From Spirogloea muscicola (lineage: Eukaryota; Streptophyta; Zygnematophyceae; Spirogloeales; Spirogloeaceae), in contig WELB01000002.1 of the NCBI GenBank assembly GCA_009602725.1, forward strand, positions 1,481,840-1,545,839: a stretch of 64,000 nt of DNA, given 5' to 3'. The translations under genes and the position numbers were made by a program. Shown one piece after another: positions 31,401 through 42,941 of the stretch. The notes beneath the pieces are model-generated. The model was not told the origin of the DNA. It saw nothing but the letters and a program-made list of their open reading frames with translations, and searched no databases. Numbering within the stretch: the first letter of the stretch is position 1; the number at the start of each line of letters is the position of its first letter.

Positions 31401-34015
31401 TCTGTATTTGGACATTTGTATCGTAGCTTCCAATGATCAGACTGAGACTAAGATCCTGCAAAACTTCTACTAAGAAATTGCAGACAAGTCGCTCTTGTAA
31501 TACCTCGGAATGTGCGGTAGTATGGATCCAGAAGCAGGTTGCTCAGAGACACAAGCTGAGCCGTCCTATCCCACCCATCGCTGCAGTGCACTAGAACTGA
31601 CGTCTCGTCCACAGCAATTCGTGCCGCTATCCATGCAGCTCCAGCCAGCAGGGCATGGACATGCTGCAGCCAACCAGAATCAGCAAGTGCAGCAGCTGCT
31701 ACAGCTGTGCTGCTGGTGTTCCCCCCGGTCCAACCGCCCCCTGTTCCCTGGCTGCGGAGGAGCGAAGAAGAGCCATCCGATGAGCAAGCGCCATGTACAT
31801 CGAGATACTCACGAAGACGCTGAAAGCTCTCTCGCATAATGTGGATGTTCTCTATGCCAAGGAATACAACCTGCATGGAAGCAGGTACGCTGAAGTTAGC
31901 CACTGTAGGGAGTAAGACTTGGACGACAAGTGCCAACATATCTTAAGCAAACAACACCTAAGGGGACTTGAGGCTGCTTTACTGGCGAACCTTAACTCAC
32001 AAGTACATCATACTAAAAGCCGGGACAAGCGCTACCTCTGAGTGCCGGTAATTAGCAGCAGGCTCAGATCCACCGCCCATGGCTCCGTTAGCCAATGCAT
32101 TCTTTCGCGGCCGAGCATCTGCAATGTATAGCTTCCTGCCGCTGTCGCTGAGAGCAGCCACGAGCTTCTCATCTGCTTCATTTCTGCTGCTCAACATGAT
32201 TCCAACCAAAGGCTGTGCGGACCTGCAGAGGGTGGCACCATTGACAGGGTGGCGCCAGCTGACAGCAGGTAACCTGCCCCTCGCACGGAATGCCGAGGCG
32301 GCCAGCAAATCCTCATCTGTGATTCCTGGTGGGACTAGTAAGAGGGAGGGATAGGTTGGGCATATGCTGTAGCTTGCATTTCCCTTGCTAATTCGCCAAC
32401 CTTCACTCCGGCCTGATTTGCTTGGGAGGAGGCTCGCTACACTCTGCCTTTGCATGGTAACTCCCTCAACTCTGCTCTGCAAAAGATCCCGTATGAGGTG
32501 TGGCTCTGACTCACTAAGGTTTCTCGTCATACTGCATGTGCTTGCCACAGTGCAGCTATCAAGTATCCGGAGGTACTCTGCCCTCAAGTTTGCTACAACA
32601 TCCTGGCCCTGAATATGCACAGTATCAAGCTGCTCAGGCTTATCCAGGGACCTGGCATCAGCCTTGCCAAGAAAGTCTGTGTCCTGAAAAGGCTGCACCT
32701 CATCTCCAAGTTGATCCCTGACTACAACAAAAGACTGTGACGCCCTTTCAGCCGCTCCAACAGCAAATGCATGCAAGTCAAGCAGGCGAAGGGGTCGCAT
32801 GAGTTGCAGCAGAGCGTCGTGTATGAGTCTTCGCTGCCTTGTTCTTGGCCGGAAGGCAAATAAGAGTGTTCGCACATCCTTTCCTGCACGTTGACAACAG
32901 ATGATGTGTCCAAAGACATGTTACACGAAATTATTGGTCACGAAGTAACAGAACAGACACTCTGCATCAACAGATTGACCTCAACAGCAAATGTGATTGC
33001 TGCGAAGCTTTCCTTGGCAAGGGAACAAAACAAACTTGTTGAGAAGTAAGTACTACTGACCTATCACTTGCAGGAGCCGGAGGCCTGGCACTCGCTCCAT
33101 GGGACGTGACCAGCCAGCAGATGAGGCCCTGCCTGATTGCTATACCAGCATCATGCAACAAACCAACACTTTCAGCCCATGTGCAGCAAGGCAGGCAAGG
33201 CTGCAGTGTTGTACATGCGTACGTGCTCACTTAGACGCCTCACCGCACTATCCACATTCGGCTGCTAAATGCATAACGGATTGAGGTGCTATCACGATGT
33301 CGTGAGCAAGGATGAAGCTTCGAGCAAGGACTCGGAATCTTGTCTGGTCAAGCCTTTCCCGTGGTCCGAGCCAAAAAGGAAGCAGTGCTCACTTATATAG
33401 GGTGAAAAACGTACCAGCTTGCACATTCTGTCGATGGCGCATATCGGAATAGTGCCGAGGCTGAGTGGCTGAGCCTTGCCCTCACAGAGAAAGAGCAGGC
33501 GGAAGTTGGTCACCAGGAGAGAGCCAGTAATGTCACAGTTGACGAGCACCACATGCTGCAGCAAGTGCAGGCGCGTGCATCAGGCGCGTGTTGCACATTC
33601 ATCGCGGACTGAAGCTCCGCTTGCTGCTGAAGGAATGAGGAGCACTAGAGTGTGCAGGATAGTAGCCAAGCTGTACCAAGCCACTGCCCCTGACTGTAGT
33701 CTCTATGCCGAACCCTTACAGACCCTGCCAACGCAATCCGTCCAGCTCTGGTCCAATGTTGACGGGGAATAGTGGCGCACAAGTCTGCTGAGCTCGGCTG
33801 CCAGCACACCGCATCTTGGACTCAAGTTGCCACTTGTAACGGCAACACTGGACCATTGTCAGCGGGCCGTGCAGGGGCTTCACCTGAACCTCGGCGACGA
33901 TCTGCTCAGCGGGTAGCAGAGCTTGCTCAGCGGCCGCACTGAACGGGCGCGCCTCCACGTACGTCCACTTGCCGCCAAGGCCGCTGCCGTCAAGCGTCAC
34001 GCCCTCCATCGACAT
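28476..34015 (-). CDS. myotubularin-family phosphoinositide 3-phosphatase
   Basis: Removes the 3-phosphate from PI3P and PI(3,5)P2 on endosomal membranes. Leftward: start region MEGVTLDGSGLGG (34009); GRAM module NCDITGSLLVTNFRLLFL (~33530); a long exon 32.88-32.04 kb with FVVVRDQLGDE, AVSWRHPVNGATLCRSAQPL and KLYIADARPRKNALANGAMG; VVFLGIENIHIMRESFQRL (~31850); the catalytic CX5R loop VHCSDGWDRTAQL (~31590), intact; LVEKDWLAFGHPFAERMG (~31320); a Ser/Gly-rich insert of about 60 residues; FLQWLDCVSQLLRIFPEAFEY (~31050; shown as FLQWLDCV and FPEAFEY); and LYDPNVHRDVLLPP (~30620). A coiled-coil exon follows (30.31-30.16 kb; MEERCRELEASASTLRERLE) with short coiled-coil pieces near 29.75 and 28.60 kb. 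The last two pieces and the TAG at 28476 are less certain. It shares its upstream region with the plus-strand gene at 34502. Confidence 0.87.
29160..29365. repeat. tandem direct repeat of about 110 bp in a myotubularin intron
   Basis: GGCTCCCAGTTTGCCTGCCC at about 29160 recurs as GGCTCCCAATTCGCCTTCCC at about 29270. Each is followed by ACGATGATGCA(A/C)CAGGTT and AAGCCTGGGATxCA. This is a local duplication with some divergence and is not part of the LINE families. Confidence 0.7.
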
Positions 34016-34501
34016 GGCCTCGCGGACTCTAGCTGCCTCGGAAGCAGCGGGCTCCGAGCCAGCTCGTTGGCGCCGCAGCCGCTCGAGCCTCGCAGCGCCT
34101 CACGCGACGGTGGCGCGCGCGGCGCATCTCGCCAGCAGCGGCGGCGGCCGAGGGGCGGCAGAGCGCCGGAGGGCGGAGCGCCGGAGGTGGAGGATTCGGG
34201 GGGCGACCGGTGGGAATGGCACGGGGCAGCTTGCCGCGCTGCAGGCCGTGGGAAGATTCCTGCTAGTTAACATATTCTCTCCGCTGAACACTTCCACTGA
34301 TGAGTGGATGCCAATTGGGTCCAAGCTCGCCAGCGGCGGCATGGGGCGGCCGGCCCCGCTACCGCAGAAGGGGGGCCGGCTGTCAGAGCGCGGCCCCAAA
34401 GTCGCCGCCTCGCTCCACCGGAAGCGCCCCTCTCCAGCCGCGGCCGCACAGCAGAAATCCGCCCAGTTGCATATTCCACGCTTGGGCGGGCGGCCGCCGC
34501 C
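34016..34501. promoter_or_regulatory. shared upstream region of two divergent genes
   Basis: 486 bp lie between the myotubularin start (minus) and the start of the plastid-type protein (plus). The segment is GC-rich and has no supported coding region; frames on both strands follow from composition. It probably acts as a bidirectional promoter. No TATA box was identified. Confidence 0.45.
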
Positions 34502-35607
34502 ATGGCCGCCGCCGCCGCCGCCACGGGCAGGCCATTCGGAGGAGCTGCCGAGGGGCCCGCCGTCGGCTTCAGAGTCGAGCGCTGTAGGCGACGGGCAGTG
34601 ATACCCAGCAAATGCAGCTCCAGCGCCGTTGGCTGCCTTCGTGCTGCTAGGGGCCCCCGTCGCGTGAGCTGCGCCAAAGGCGCAGGCGAACCCGCCGCCG
34701 CACAGAGCTGCTGCTGTGACGTGTACGTGGCCACGCTGCCGCTCGATGCGCCCCTTGGGCCGGCAACCTGGGCCATGACGCTGGGGGCAGCAGTCCTGCC
34801 GCAGCTCCTCGAGCACTTCATAACAATTCTCTGCACTCCTGAGAACGAGGTGCACCTCTGCTGAAAGCCTCGACTCCTCGAAGAATGTCCGTTATTCGTC
34901 TAGCTCAGTTTGTCCATATCTTATACTTGGTGCGTCCCTGATTGTCACTGTTCCAGTACATTTGGATGCCTGCAAAGCTCTCTCAGAATGGCAGCCTTGC
35001 CTTCTCCCATCCTCGTATGACCATGTTTCTGAAGACAAACAGGTAGTCCATGTTCTTTCTACTCACACGTAGCTTCTTTAGTGCGTGCTTTACGACTTCA
35101 GACCTGAGCACCCTACCAACCCAGAGGTGGTGTTGGCTGCTGTTCGTGGTAAAGCAGTACCAGGTACTGAGGCGCACTCACCTATCTGGTACTAAGTATG
35201 TGGATGCTTGGCCCAAGCTTTGTGCTGGGCCTATAGGAACTCAGATGTAATAGCCAAAGCATCGGGGCAAGGAGGCACTGTTAGATAACTTCACAGTGCA
35301 TGACCTACTTACTGCTTGAATTGGGGTGTCGTGGTACCATGCAGGCTTCACAAGGGAGAGAAGAATCTGGAAATTGCCCAGACATAGGTGCTGGTTCATA
35401 GGGAAGTCCTTAGAAGGCAGGGGTTTGCAAGCTGCTAAGGATTTCAACCACGGCTGGGACAAGGAATTGACAATCTTCAGACACGACTGCAGAGATCACA
35501 CGGATGGTAAGTTTCTATTTCCACCACTGGAGATGCTATGTGACTCACTCACAAGCTCATCTACTCGCAAGAAAGGGTATCCATACAAGGATAGTGGCCA
35601 CCCATGA
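34502..35607 (+). CDS. conserved plant/algal protein of unknown function, probably plastid-targeted
   Basis: The ATG at 34502 (context GCCGCCATGG) starts an Ala/Arg/Ser-rich, acid-poor segment resembling a chloroplast transit peptide. Conserved-looking pieces follow: CDVYVATLPLDAPLGPA and LLEHFITI (to ~34849); VLYDFRPEHPTNPEVVLAAV and RGKAVPG (35085-35162); then, joined in phase through GT/AG, FTRERRIWKLPRHRCWFIG, AAKDFNHGWDKELTIFRHDC and RDHTDG (35349-35507), with the frame open to the TGA at 35607. From memory this matches an uncharacterised green-plant family of the form FDFQP..DPE...VPG...LPR..CWF(V/I)G....FN..W.T.L....HDCRDYTNG. The exon between 34957 and 35042 has an unresolved phase. 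Function unknown. It converges on the N-acetylglucosamine kinase gene. Confidence 0.65.
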
Positions 35608-36021
35608 GCTTCTAGGCGGGTCCACTACCTGCCTTGAAGGTGCAGAGCCTGGCCAGCCTTGTGCACCAGGAAATCTGAGGCTTTGCAGTTGATCAATTAT
35701 TAAATTCCTCATACCAGACCGTTCGTCTCTTGCTTGCAGCTCTCGTCCAGCATCTCACAGGCAAGCCAAATAGCACCAGGCAACTGAGGGTAAGACATAT
35801 CGCCAGGCTTTAGGATTCCGTGGAATGCAGTGACAAATTTGTTAAGAAGCTGATTAGCAGGTCTCCATAAGGTAACATTGTCAAGACAAGACAAGCCTGT
35901 TTTGATACATCAGGATGACATGTATTATACTTGCAAAGTTGTACCCTTCAAAAGTAGAAAGGAGATTTTGCAGCTCGTTCAACGAATTGTATAATAAAGC
36001 CTCCAAACATGAGCGCAGATC

Positions 36022-38531
36022 TCAACACAGCTGACCTTCTGTGACTGTCTTATGCTGACCTAAAGACAGGGATACCCTGCCCTGGTATCTAAGATATGCT
36101 AAAAGTGCAGCTCCTTCTGCCGGCTCCATCTGCAAGTAGTCAAACAATTGAAGTATGAAGCTGTGAGGTTCTCATCTAAATCAACAATCTATAAAAAGTA
36201 GATGAGCAGACACACACACATGTTACCTTTGGTTTGATTGGTCGGGCTGCAGGTAAGCATCTTGAGAGATTTTTAATAAGGGCCTGGCTGATATTCCAAG
36301 CTTGGGTGTCTTCTAACAAGCCTCCAACAAGGACCAGTGGATAAGGATCGCTATCATCTGCACTGACACAAAGAGATTGACATGACGGACCAATCACAAT
36401 CTCAAGGATGCCTCAAGAGCAGATGATGATTAACGAGTCAATGACCAATCTTGATGATCATCGTTGTAGTCAAGCTGCATTGGTGGTCATAGGGAAATGC
36501 CAAGGAAGCGTCCTGTAGTCAGCACGAGTTTGCCTACAAGGTGAGCTAGCAGATGAAGGGCAGGCTGACCTGGACCACCCAACTGCAGCGCTTTCTCCAC
36601 AGCCGCAACACTTGCAATAAGCTCTTGCACTGCCTCATCCAGTATTCTCTGGGCCTCAAAATCTCCAGCTGCTGCTGCACTTCTCACAAGAGGTGACAGA
36701 GCCGCAACCCGCGCCCATGATTGATCTTCGTACACCCATCTAATCATAGCAGAAAGTGAGAAGGTTGGTCATGCTGTATCCAGCACACGAGCTTGGCACA
36801 AGCTGAAACTCTCGTGCTTACTTTCTCTTATTTGACTGGAGTTGAGCAAAGCAAGATGCTGGGTTTAAACTAAGCGATGGAGCACACTGCAAATAACACC
36901 CTGCACTGTGTCTAACTGGATGCAACAAGCAATCAATGACAAATCCTGCAGTGTGTCTATCTGGAAGCAACGAGTACCCAATGATGTCCGCAGGTGTAGA
37001 TAGCTGCAAATGGCTGAGAATCAGCTGTGTCAGCATTGTCCTTGGACCTCGTCCATCGTGCTCCTTCATAACAGCGGTCAGCGCCTCAGAGGCAATTGCA
37101 TAGCCACTGCATCAAGCCTCGACATGATGCACATCAGGAAGCTATCACATTTCTGAAATCATGAAATCAAGTAAGACGCATAGCTGCGAACTAGGTCCAA
37201 GGTTGTCTGTAAGGAAATTTTAGATATCCAGCCATCTGCCAGTCAGAAGCACAGCTCACGGTTTCCAGCTTCTGCTTGCAAGCTTCCAAGCAAACAGTAG
37301 CCGTCCTGTCATAATTGTACACAAGAGCATACCTGCCTCTGTCCCCAAGTAAGGGGCCCGCACCCGATGCTCGAGCATTCCGCCCATCCCTGCTGTAACC
37401 CACAGCTATGGTTCCAGTCCCGGCAATAAGCACACACCCATACAGACTGCCTCCCGTTCCACTGGCAAGGGCAGCTACTGCATCGTTCTGCACATGGATA
37501 TCCACATTGGCTGGGAATATATTCCTGTGACCCAAGATCTGCTCGGGTGTTATTTGGGACGATATAACAGCATAGTCCCTATCACACTGGTAACAATGCT
37601 CATTGAAAACAATGCTACTGCTTTACCATGCATACATGCATGGATAGAAAAGTACATCACATCAGGCTAAGCAGATGCTTTGGCTCAGAGAGCTTGCAAC
37701 AGACTGGGGCTTACCTCTCACCTCATCCAGCCAATCACTCGGTCAATATCCGCAGGGCGGTCCACTCCAGCAAGGGCGAGGCACACCCCGCGCACAGCTG
37801 ACTGAGGCAGACGGCCGTTGACTAATGCTGCCATCATCGCTGTCACCACGGCTGTGCGAGCAGCTTCCTCTGTTTCCAACAACAGCAGGCCGTCAGCTCG
37901 ATAGCTCAACTCACTGAGTGTGAATGCTGACCTATCATTGCCAGAGCTAAAGGACACCATGCACAAGCCGCCTCTCCGGCTTGCAGATGGGCAAGAGCAG
38001 CCTCTTGCTCTGCGCCGTGCTCAGGCACCACAGCCCCTTCCAACTGATAGCAGTCTTACTGATGCTGCGTCTGTGCAGGGCCACTTGCAGCCAATTCGAT
38101 AAGGTGACGGGCGGAAGGCAATTCAGGAAGCTTTGCGCGGTGAGAAGCGCCGAAGCACCTCGTCGTGACAGCAGCTGGGCGAGCGCAATGGAACAAGCTT
38201 GCTGATTGTCCATCAATGCCAATCAGTAAGGCCTGCATGCAGTGCCTGTACCTCCGACGCTGTTCGCATTGGAGCCGGAGGCTACTCCGCGGCCCGCCAC
38301 GCGGGGTCCACCGTCCGGCGGCGCGGCCAGCCCCGCGGCGCGGCCGACGCGGAGGGCCACGCAGGTGGTGCTCGTGCCGCCACCATCGACTCCCAGCACC
38401 ACGCCGCCTTCATAGTCATCACAGCTGCCGCCGTCGCCGCCGCCGCCGCCGCCGCCACTGTCTCTGCCGATGCCAAGGCCACGGAGTGCAGGGGGAACCG
38501 CCCCTGGGGCACCGCCGCGTTCTTCGGCCAT
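36022..38531 (-). CDS. NAGK: N-acetyl-D-glucosamine kinase (BadF/BadG/BcrA/BcrD ATPase fold)
   Basis: Phosphorylates GlcNAc to GlcNAc-6-phosphate for salvage of amino sugars; cytosolic sugar kinase of the ASKHA superfamily. Start chosen at 38531 (MAEERGGAPG), the ATG before a poly-Gly run encoded by a (GCC)n tract. Then phosphate-1 motif VVLGVDGGGTSTTCVALRVG (~38400) and GVASGSNANSVGG (~38240); GVCLALAGVDRPADIDRVIGW (~37770; as GVDRPADIDRV); DIHVQNDAVAALASGTGGSL and phosphate-2 motif VLIAGTGTIAVGYSRDGR (~37450); GAGPLLGDRG; an SGYAIASEAL-like helix with ALTAVMKEHDGRGPRTML (~37070); SWARVAALSPLVRSAAAAGD (~36690); adenosine-site strand YPLVLVGGLLE (~36330); and EPAEGAALLAYL (~36105) near the stop TGA at 36022-36024. 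All family motifs are present. Small exons between 37.9 and 38.2 kb were not fully resolved. Confidence 0.88.
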
Positions 38532-38730
38532 GCGCCGCCGCCGGCGCCGGCGCCGCCGCAGGCACCGCCGACTGCGGCGCTGGCCTAGCGTTGCAGGCGC
38601 TGGGCTGGGGCGCTCCGCCTTGTCTTCCAGAAAGCAAATATAGTGGCTATTGATCTTATGAATCCCAGTCTGCTGTCTGCCGAGTGGGGCACAAAACAGA
38701 ATAGCCAGGGGACCCACTTTCAGGACCCTA

Positions 38731-38990
38731 GCCTCCCAATGGGGGCAAGGGCTGCGAAAAGCCAGCCCAAAAGAATTGACAAAGGTTCGAAGGGGCCTCT
38801 CTGATTTGCGGCTGCTTAGCAGGGGTTACTGAGTGATTTGCAGCTGCTTTCTTTCTATGTGTGCTGTGTTTTCTTAGCGCTTCCTCTGGCCCCCTTCTCG
38901 TGCTTTGTTCAAAAAATATTGTTTTTTGGGCTGGCTTTTCCAGCCCCTATCCTCAATGGGCGAGCCCTTCTTCTTGTTACCCGAAGCAAC
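38731..38990. mobile_element. LINE family 2 remnants in the NAGK/IDH divergent promoter
   Basis: A minus-oriented module B (38731-38796) is followed by a plus-oriented 3' end. The latter begins with CTGCTTAGCAGGGGTTACTG (LLSRGY-stop, ~38817), runs through about 110 nt of tail, and ends with GGGCTGGCTTTTCCAGCCCC and AATGGGCGAGCCCTTCTTC (~38975). Only the last codons survive. It lies about 280 bp upstream of the isocitrate dehydrogenase start. Confidence 0.75.
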
Positions 38991-39255
38991 CAGGACCAAC
39001 GAGCTGCTCATCCGCCGCTTCGCTTCGGCCCCATCCAGATCTGCGCATGCGACATTTCCTTTCCGCCCCCGCCTAGAATCTGCGCTCTGTCCGCTTCCGT
39101 TCCTCCCTCGTCGCGGACGTAAGCAGCTCGCCAGACTGCGAGCTGCGCGCGGCGAGTGCAGCTCCCGAGCCCGCGCGCGCCGCCATGGCGGCCTGCGGCG
39201 CGGCGCGCGCCTGACGGGGGCCGTCTTCTTGGCGGCCACTCCGCGTGCCGATCGC

Positions 39256-42200
39256 ATGGCCGCGGCCATGCAGCGCGCGCTGCGCTCCCTGTCGCTCTCC
39301 TCCGGCGCCCCGTCGCTGGCCCGCGGAGCGCCCCCGCGCCCGAGCCACGCCGCCGCATGGCCTTCCTACGCGTCCACGCCCGGGCCGGGCGTCAGGATAC
39401 AGGCCAGCTCCGTCAAAGACCCCGCTGCTCTCTCTCTCTCGTTCGCCGCTGCTCGACCTGCTGGAGCCTGGCGCCTCCTCCTGCTCACTCGTCGGTCCTA
39501 TGCTCCTCCGGTCACTGATTGAGCTCACAACAAAGTACTCAATGCGAGCACTGGAAGTGTTGCTCTCTTCCGTGGCTCCTGTTAGTCGCAATTGAGCCGC
39601 TTTGGAGATGTTCAGGCCTTCCTAGCTGTCTAACACCATATCCAATGGCAATCTGTTGCAACGAGCTTACAGTGGATTAGCTGTGCTGACGGGCAAGCGG
39701 ACCGTGGCTGTGCCAGCAGCCTGCGCGCGCCGCTCATACCATCTCGGTGGACCCAGGAGGCAGCTTGGAAGTTCCAGATGATCCGATCATCCCTTACATT
39801 GAGGGTGATGGAACTGGTCCAGACATCTGGAGAGCGGCCCAGAATGTCTTCGACTCTGCAGTTGCAAAAGCATATAGTGGGAAGAGGTACAAGCAGAGAT
39901 TTTGCTTGTACCTCTTCACTATCTGAGATACAGTTTCTACTTCATATCTTGCACTGCCATGACAGCTCGGTGAGGATGACGCATGGAGCTTCCAACCCAC
40001 TTCGTGCAGAAGTGAGGATAACTGCGTACACTTGTGACATGGACACAATAGGAGCAGAGCTGAAGTAGTGCGTATTGTGAAGGAAACGGCAAGCTTTTGT
40101 CAACTCCGCAGGCAAATAGCATGGAAGGAGGTCCTAGCAGGTGAGAAGGCCTTCGTGCATACTGGCGAGTGGCTACCCCAAGAGACTATCGAGGCATTTA
40201 AGAAGTACCTTGTAGGCATCAAGGTCAGGAAGTGCAGCACTTATTCCAACTTACCGGTGGCTCGTGCAGTGAAGCCCAAGTCCTCCCCATGAAGCTGCAC
40301 TGGAGCCTTATGTCACTTTTGATGCTGTACAGTTGTGAAAAGAGAGAAGGCGGGCGGTGCGCATGAAATTGAAAGGAAAAGTGACTAACGGGAGATGGGT
40401 ACGTAGGCATGTACACTCTTGCAGTGCTTACCAACATTGACTAGCAAACCTGGTGGATTGGCTTTGCTCCAGGGTCCACTGACGACGCCAGTCGGTGGGG
40501 GTATACGATCTCTCAACGTTGCTCTTCGGCAAGAACTTGATCTGTATGTTTGTCTGCGGCCAGTGCGATGGTTTGAAGTGAGTGACTGCTCAACACAACA
40601 GTAACTTTGATGCATGGTGCTCCACAAGCCTACAAAAGCTTTAATTGAGAAGCTATTGCTGCATTGCAAGTGCCAAATCGTCACTGGCAGCAAGACTGCA
40701 GGACACTTCAGTGTAGCTCTGCACATCTTGTACAGCAAAAGCATCATTTGCTTGTCCTCCTAGGTATGACCTTTGCACCTCAAGATAAGACGCTTGTTTG
40801 ATTACAAATCAATCAGTCGATCCTTCTTGGCACTCTTGTACTGTCTGTCCAAGTCAGGTCTTGCAAGCAATTGACTTGTTTAGGTTAATGGACGAGTCTA
40901 AGACAGTAGACAAACTTGCACAACAGGGGGTTCCGTCACCGGTGAAGCGGCCTGACTTGGTGGAGGTGGTCATCTTCCGAGAGAACACTGAAGACATATA
41001 TGCTGGAATTGAGTTCAAGGCAGGCACAGCCGAAGCGCAGAAATTCAGGAGTTTCTTGATGGACGAATTTCCTGACATGTACAAGAAGGTATCTTTGTGG
41101 AAGATATTGAATGTGGACTCAAGACTTGCATACAGAGCAGCCTGTCTGCTGAGAAGCTCTTGCTGGTGAATGCTATTGCTTGTATTGATGTATACATGCT
41201 AGCCTGTTTGTCTCGATGGCAGATAAGATTTCCAGAGAGCTCAGCTTTTGGTGTGAAGCCAGTCTCAGAGCAAGGTTCAAAACGACTTGTAAGAGCTGCC
41301 ATCAGATTTGCTCTGGCAAAAGGACGGAAGAGCGTGACCCTTGTACATAAAGTGAGAAGCTGGCTCTCGAACAAATCGCCTTCCTGACTACAGCATGGCA
41401 CCTAACAAGCACTGAAGTGTACATGGGCCCCGACAATCTACGCAATGCTAGCTTCTCCCTTCTATCAGTTGTAGACCATGAACACTAAGTGCTGACTCGG
41501 CTTGTCTGGCCTTTGTGGTCCTTACCTTCAGCAATGGTTCTGCAGGGTAATATCATGAAATATACAGAGGGAGCATTTCGAGACTGGGGCTATGAGCTGG
41601 CAAGAGATGAATTTCGGGATGAGGTCATCACGGAGAGAGAGAGCTACATTTTGGAGAATAAAGATGGCAACCCTGACATCTCCACAGAGGTACACATCCC
41701 TACAGTGCATGCAACCGAAGCTGCCGATGTCTTGCACTTAGTCCTGCAGGCTTGGAGGCCACTTCATAGAGGCTTGCATGCAATGCTTGCAAAAGTGGGA
41801 GCTACAACAATCAGTCACAGAGGACTGTGTATTTGGCCCTTGCAAGAAGGGGCATGGCTTGCTCTGCATCATAGGTCTGAACTTGACAATCCGTTGTTGA
41901 GACGACAAATGTGAATAGGAAAATGCGAAAATCCTGGAGCCAGGATACAGGTTGATGGGGCCACAAAGGAAGGAGAGCCTGTTGAATGAGGTGGAGAGCG
42001 TGATAAAGGACTTGCATCCTACGCACGGCGATGGCAAATGGAAGAAGAAGGTCCTGATACGCGATGCGATCGCTGACATATCACTGCAGCAGGTACATTT
42101 GAATGGCTGTCTTGCAAGTAAGGCAGGCGGGCATACACCAGTCTCTGGTGCTCGCTACTTAAGAAATAGGTGCTATCTCTTGAGTGGAGTTGTCAGTATC

Positions 42201-42941
42201 TTTAGAGACAAGCTTGCACAGTCTGTTGTTGCAGCTCCTCCAACTCAGACTGGACCATTGACAGGTCCTGACACGCCCGACCACATTTGATGTCATTGCC
42301 ACTTTGAATTTGAATGGGGACTACCTTAGTGATGCGCTTGCTGCCCAGGTCAGTGCATGGACAATAAAGCATCCACATGCATGCAAGCAGATCCTTGATC
42401 AGTGCAGTGTGTTGCAGAATGAGCCCATGTTTGGCATGAAGCACTTCCGTTGACTATTGATGCAAAGCTTGGACAGGTTGGTGGCATTGGGATTGCTCCA
42501 GGTGGTAATATCAACTATGAGACCGGCCATGCCATATTTGAGGCCACTCATGGCACGGCGCCCAAGTATGCTGATCAGGTAAGCTCAAAACAAACAAAGG
42601 ATTTGCTTGATATGACGCAGTCGTAGTGTCTATCTTGTTCTGATATAGTCATGGGGCTTTGGCGTGTCATAACTTCTCGCATGCGCTTGCAAGTGTGTCC
42701 ATTGTTCTCAAGGAGGTCCACTCATGAGGAGATTGAGTTGCTGAACCTGCAGGATAAGGTCAACCCGGGGTCTGTCATTCTCTCAGGCGAGTTGTTGCTA
42801 CGGCACATTGGTTGGGAGGAGGCAGCCGACCTTATCATCGACGGCATGAATCGTACCATTGCCAACAAGACAGTCACATATGACTTCCATCGGCAGATGG
42901 ATGGCAAACCTACACTGCTCAAGTGCTCTGAGTTCGGGTAG
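39256..42941 (+). CDS. NADP-dependent isocitrate dehydrogenase, bacterial/cyanobacterial type
   Basis: Oxidatively decarboxylates isocitrate to 2-oxoglutarate. The start [16 protein letters not shown] (39256) and a Ser/Arg/Ala-rich first exon suggest organelle targeting. Exons join to give the Icd order: [15 protein letters not shown] (~39790); [20 protein letters not shown] (~40500), which includes the substrate-binding serine; [11 protein letters not shown] and [13 protein letters not shown] (40926-41088); [17 protein letters not shown] (~41290); [20 protein letters not shown] (~41560); a clade-specific insertion [20 protein letters not shown] through [10 protein letters not shown] to [13 protein letters not shown] (41630-42060); [27 protein letters not shown]; and [13 protein letters not shown] after HGTAP and Y/R in YDFHR match the NADP-specificity residues of E. 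coli Icd. The frame stops at TAG 42939-42941 after CSEFG, yet AIVDNM follows in frame to TAA 42990-42992. Motif A lies in one intron. Confidence 0.92.
40335..40382 (-). repeat. LINE module A inside an isocitrate dehydrogenase intron
   Basis: GAGAGAAGGCGGGCGGTGCG then CATGAAATTGAAAGG, a partial module A core within the intron between the exons ending near 40224 and starting near 40472. No coding remnant is attached. Confidence 0.65.

Noticed and set aside
34016-34855. Minus-strand frames of 189-251 codons opposite the plastid-type gene
   Set aside because: They mirror the GC-rich plus-strand exon. The plus strand alone carries the conserved core downstream.
42939-42941. Reassignment of TAG to glutamine, as in some ulvophyte algae
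   Set aside because: The NSUN5-like gene ends with TAG at the expected place after its basic tail, and other genes show no in-frame TAG inside conserved exons. One site is better explained by a mutation or base error.
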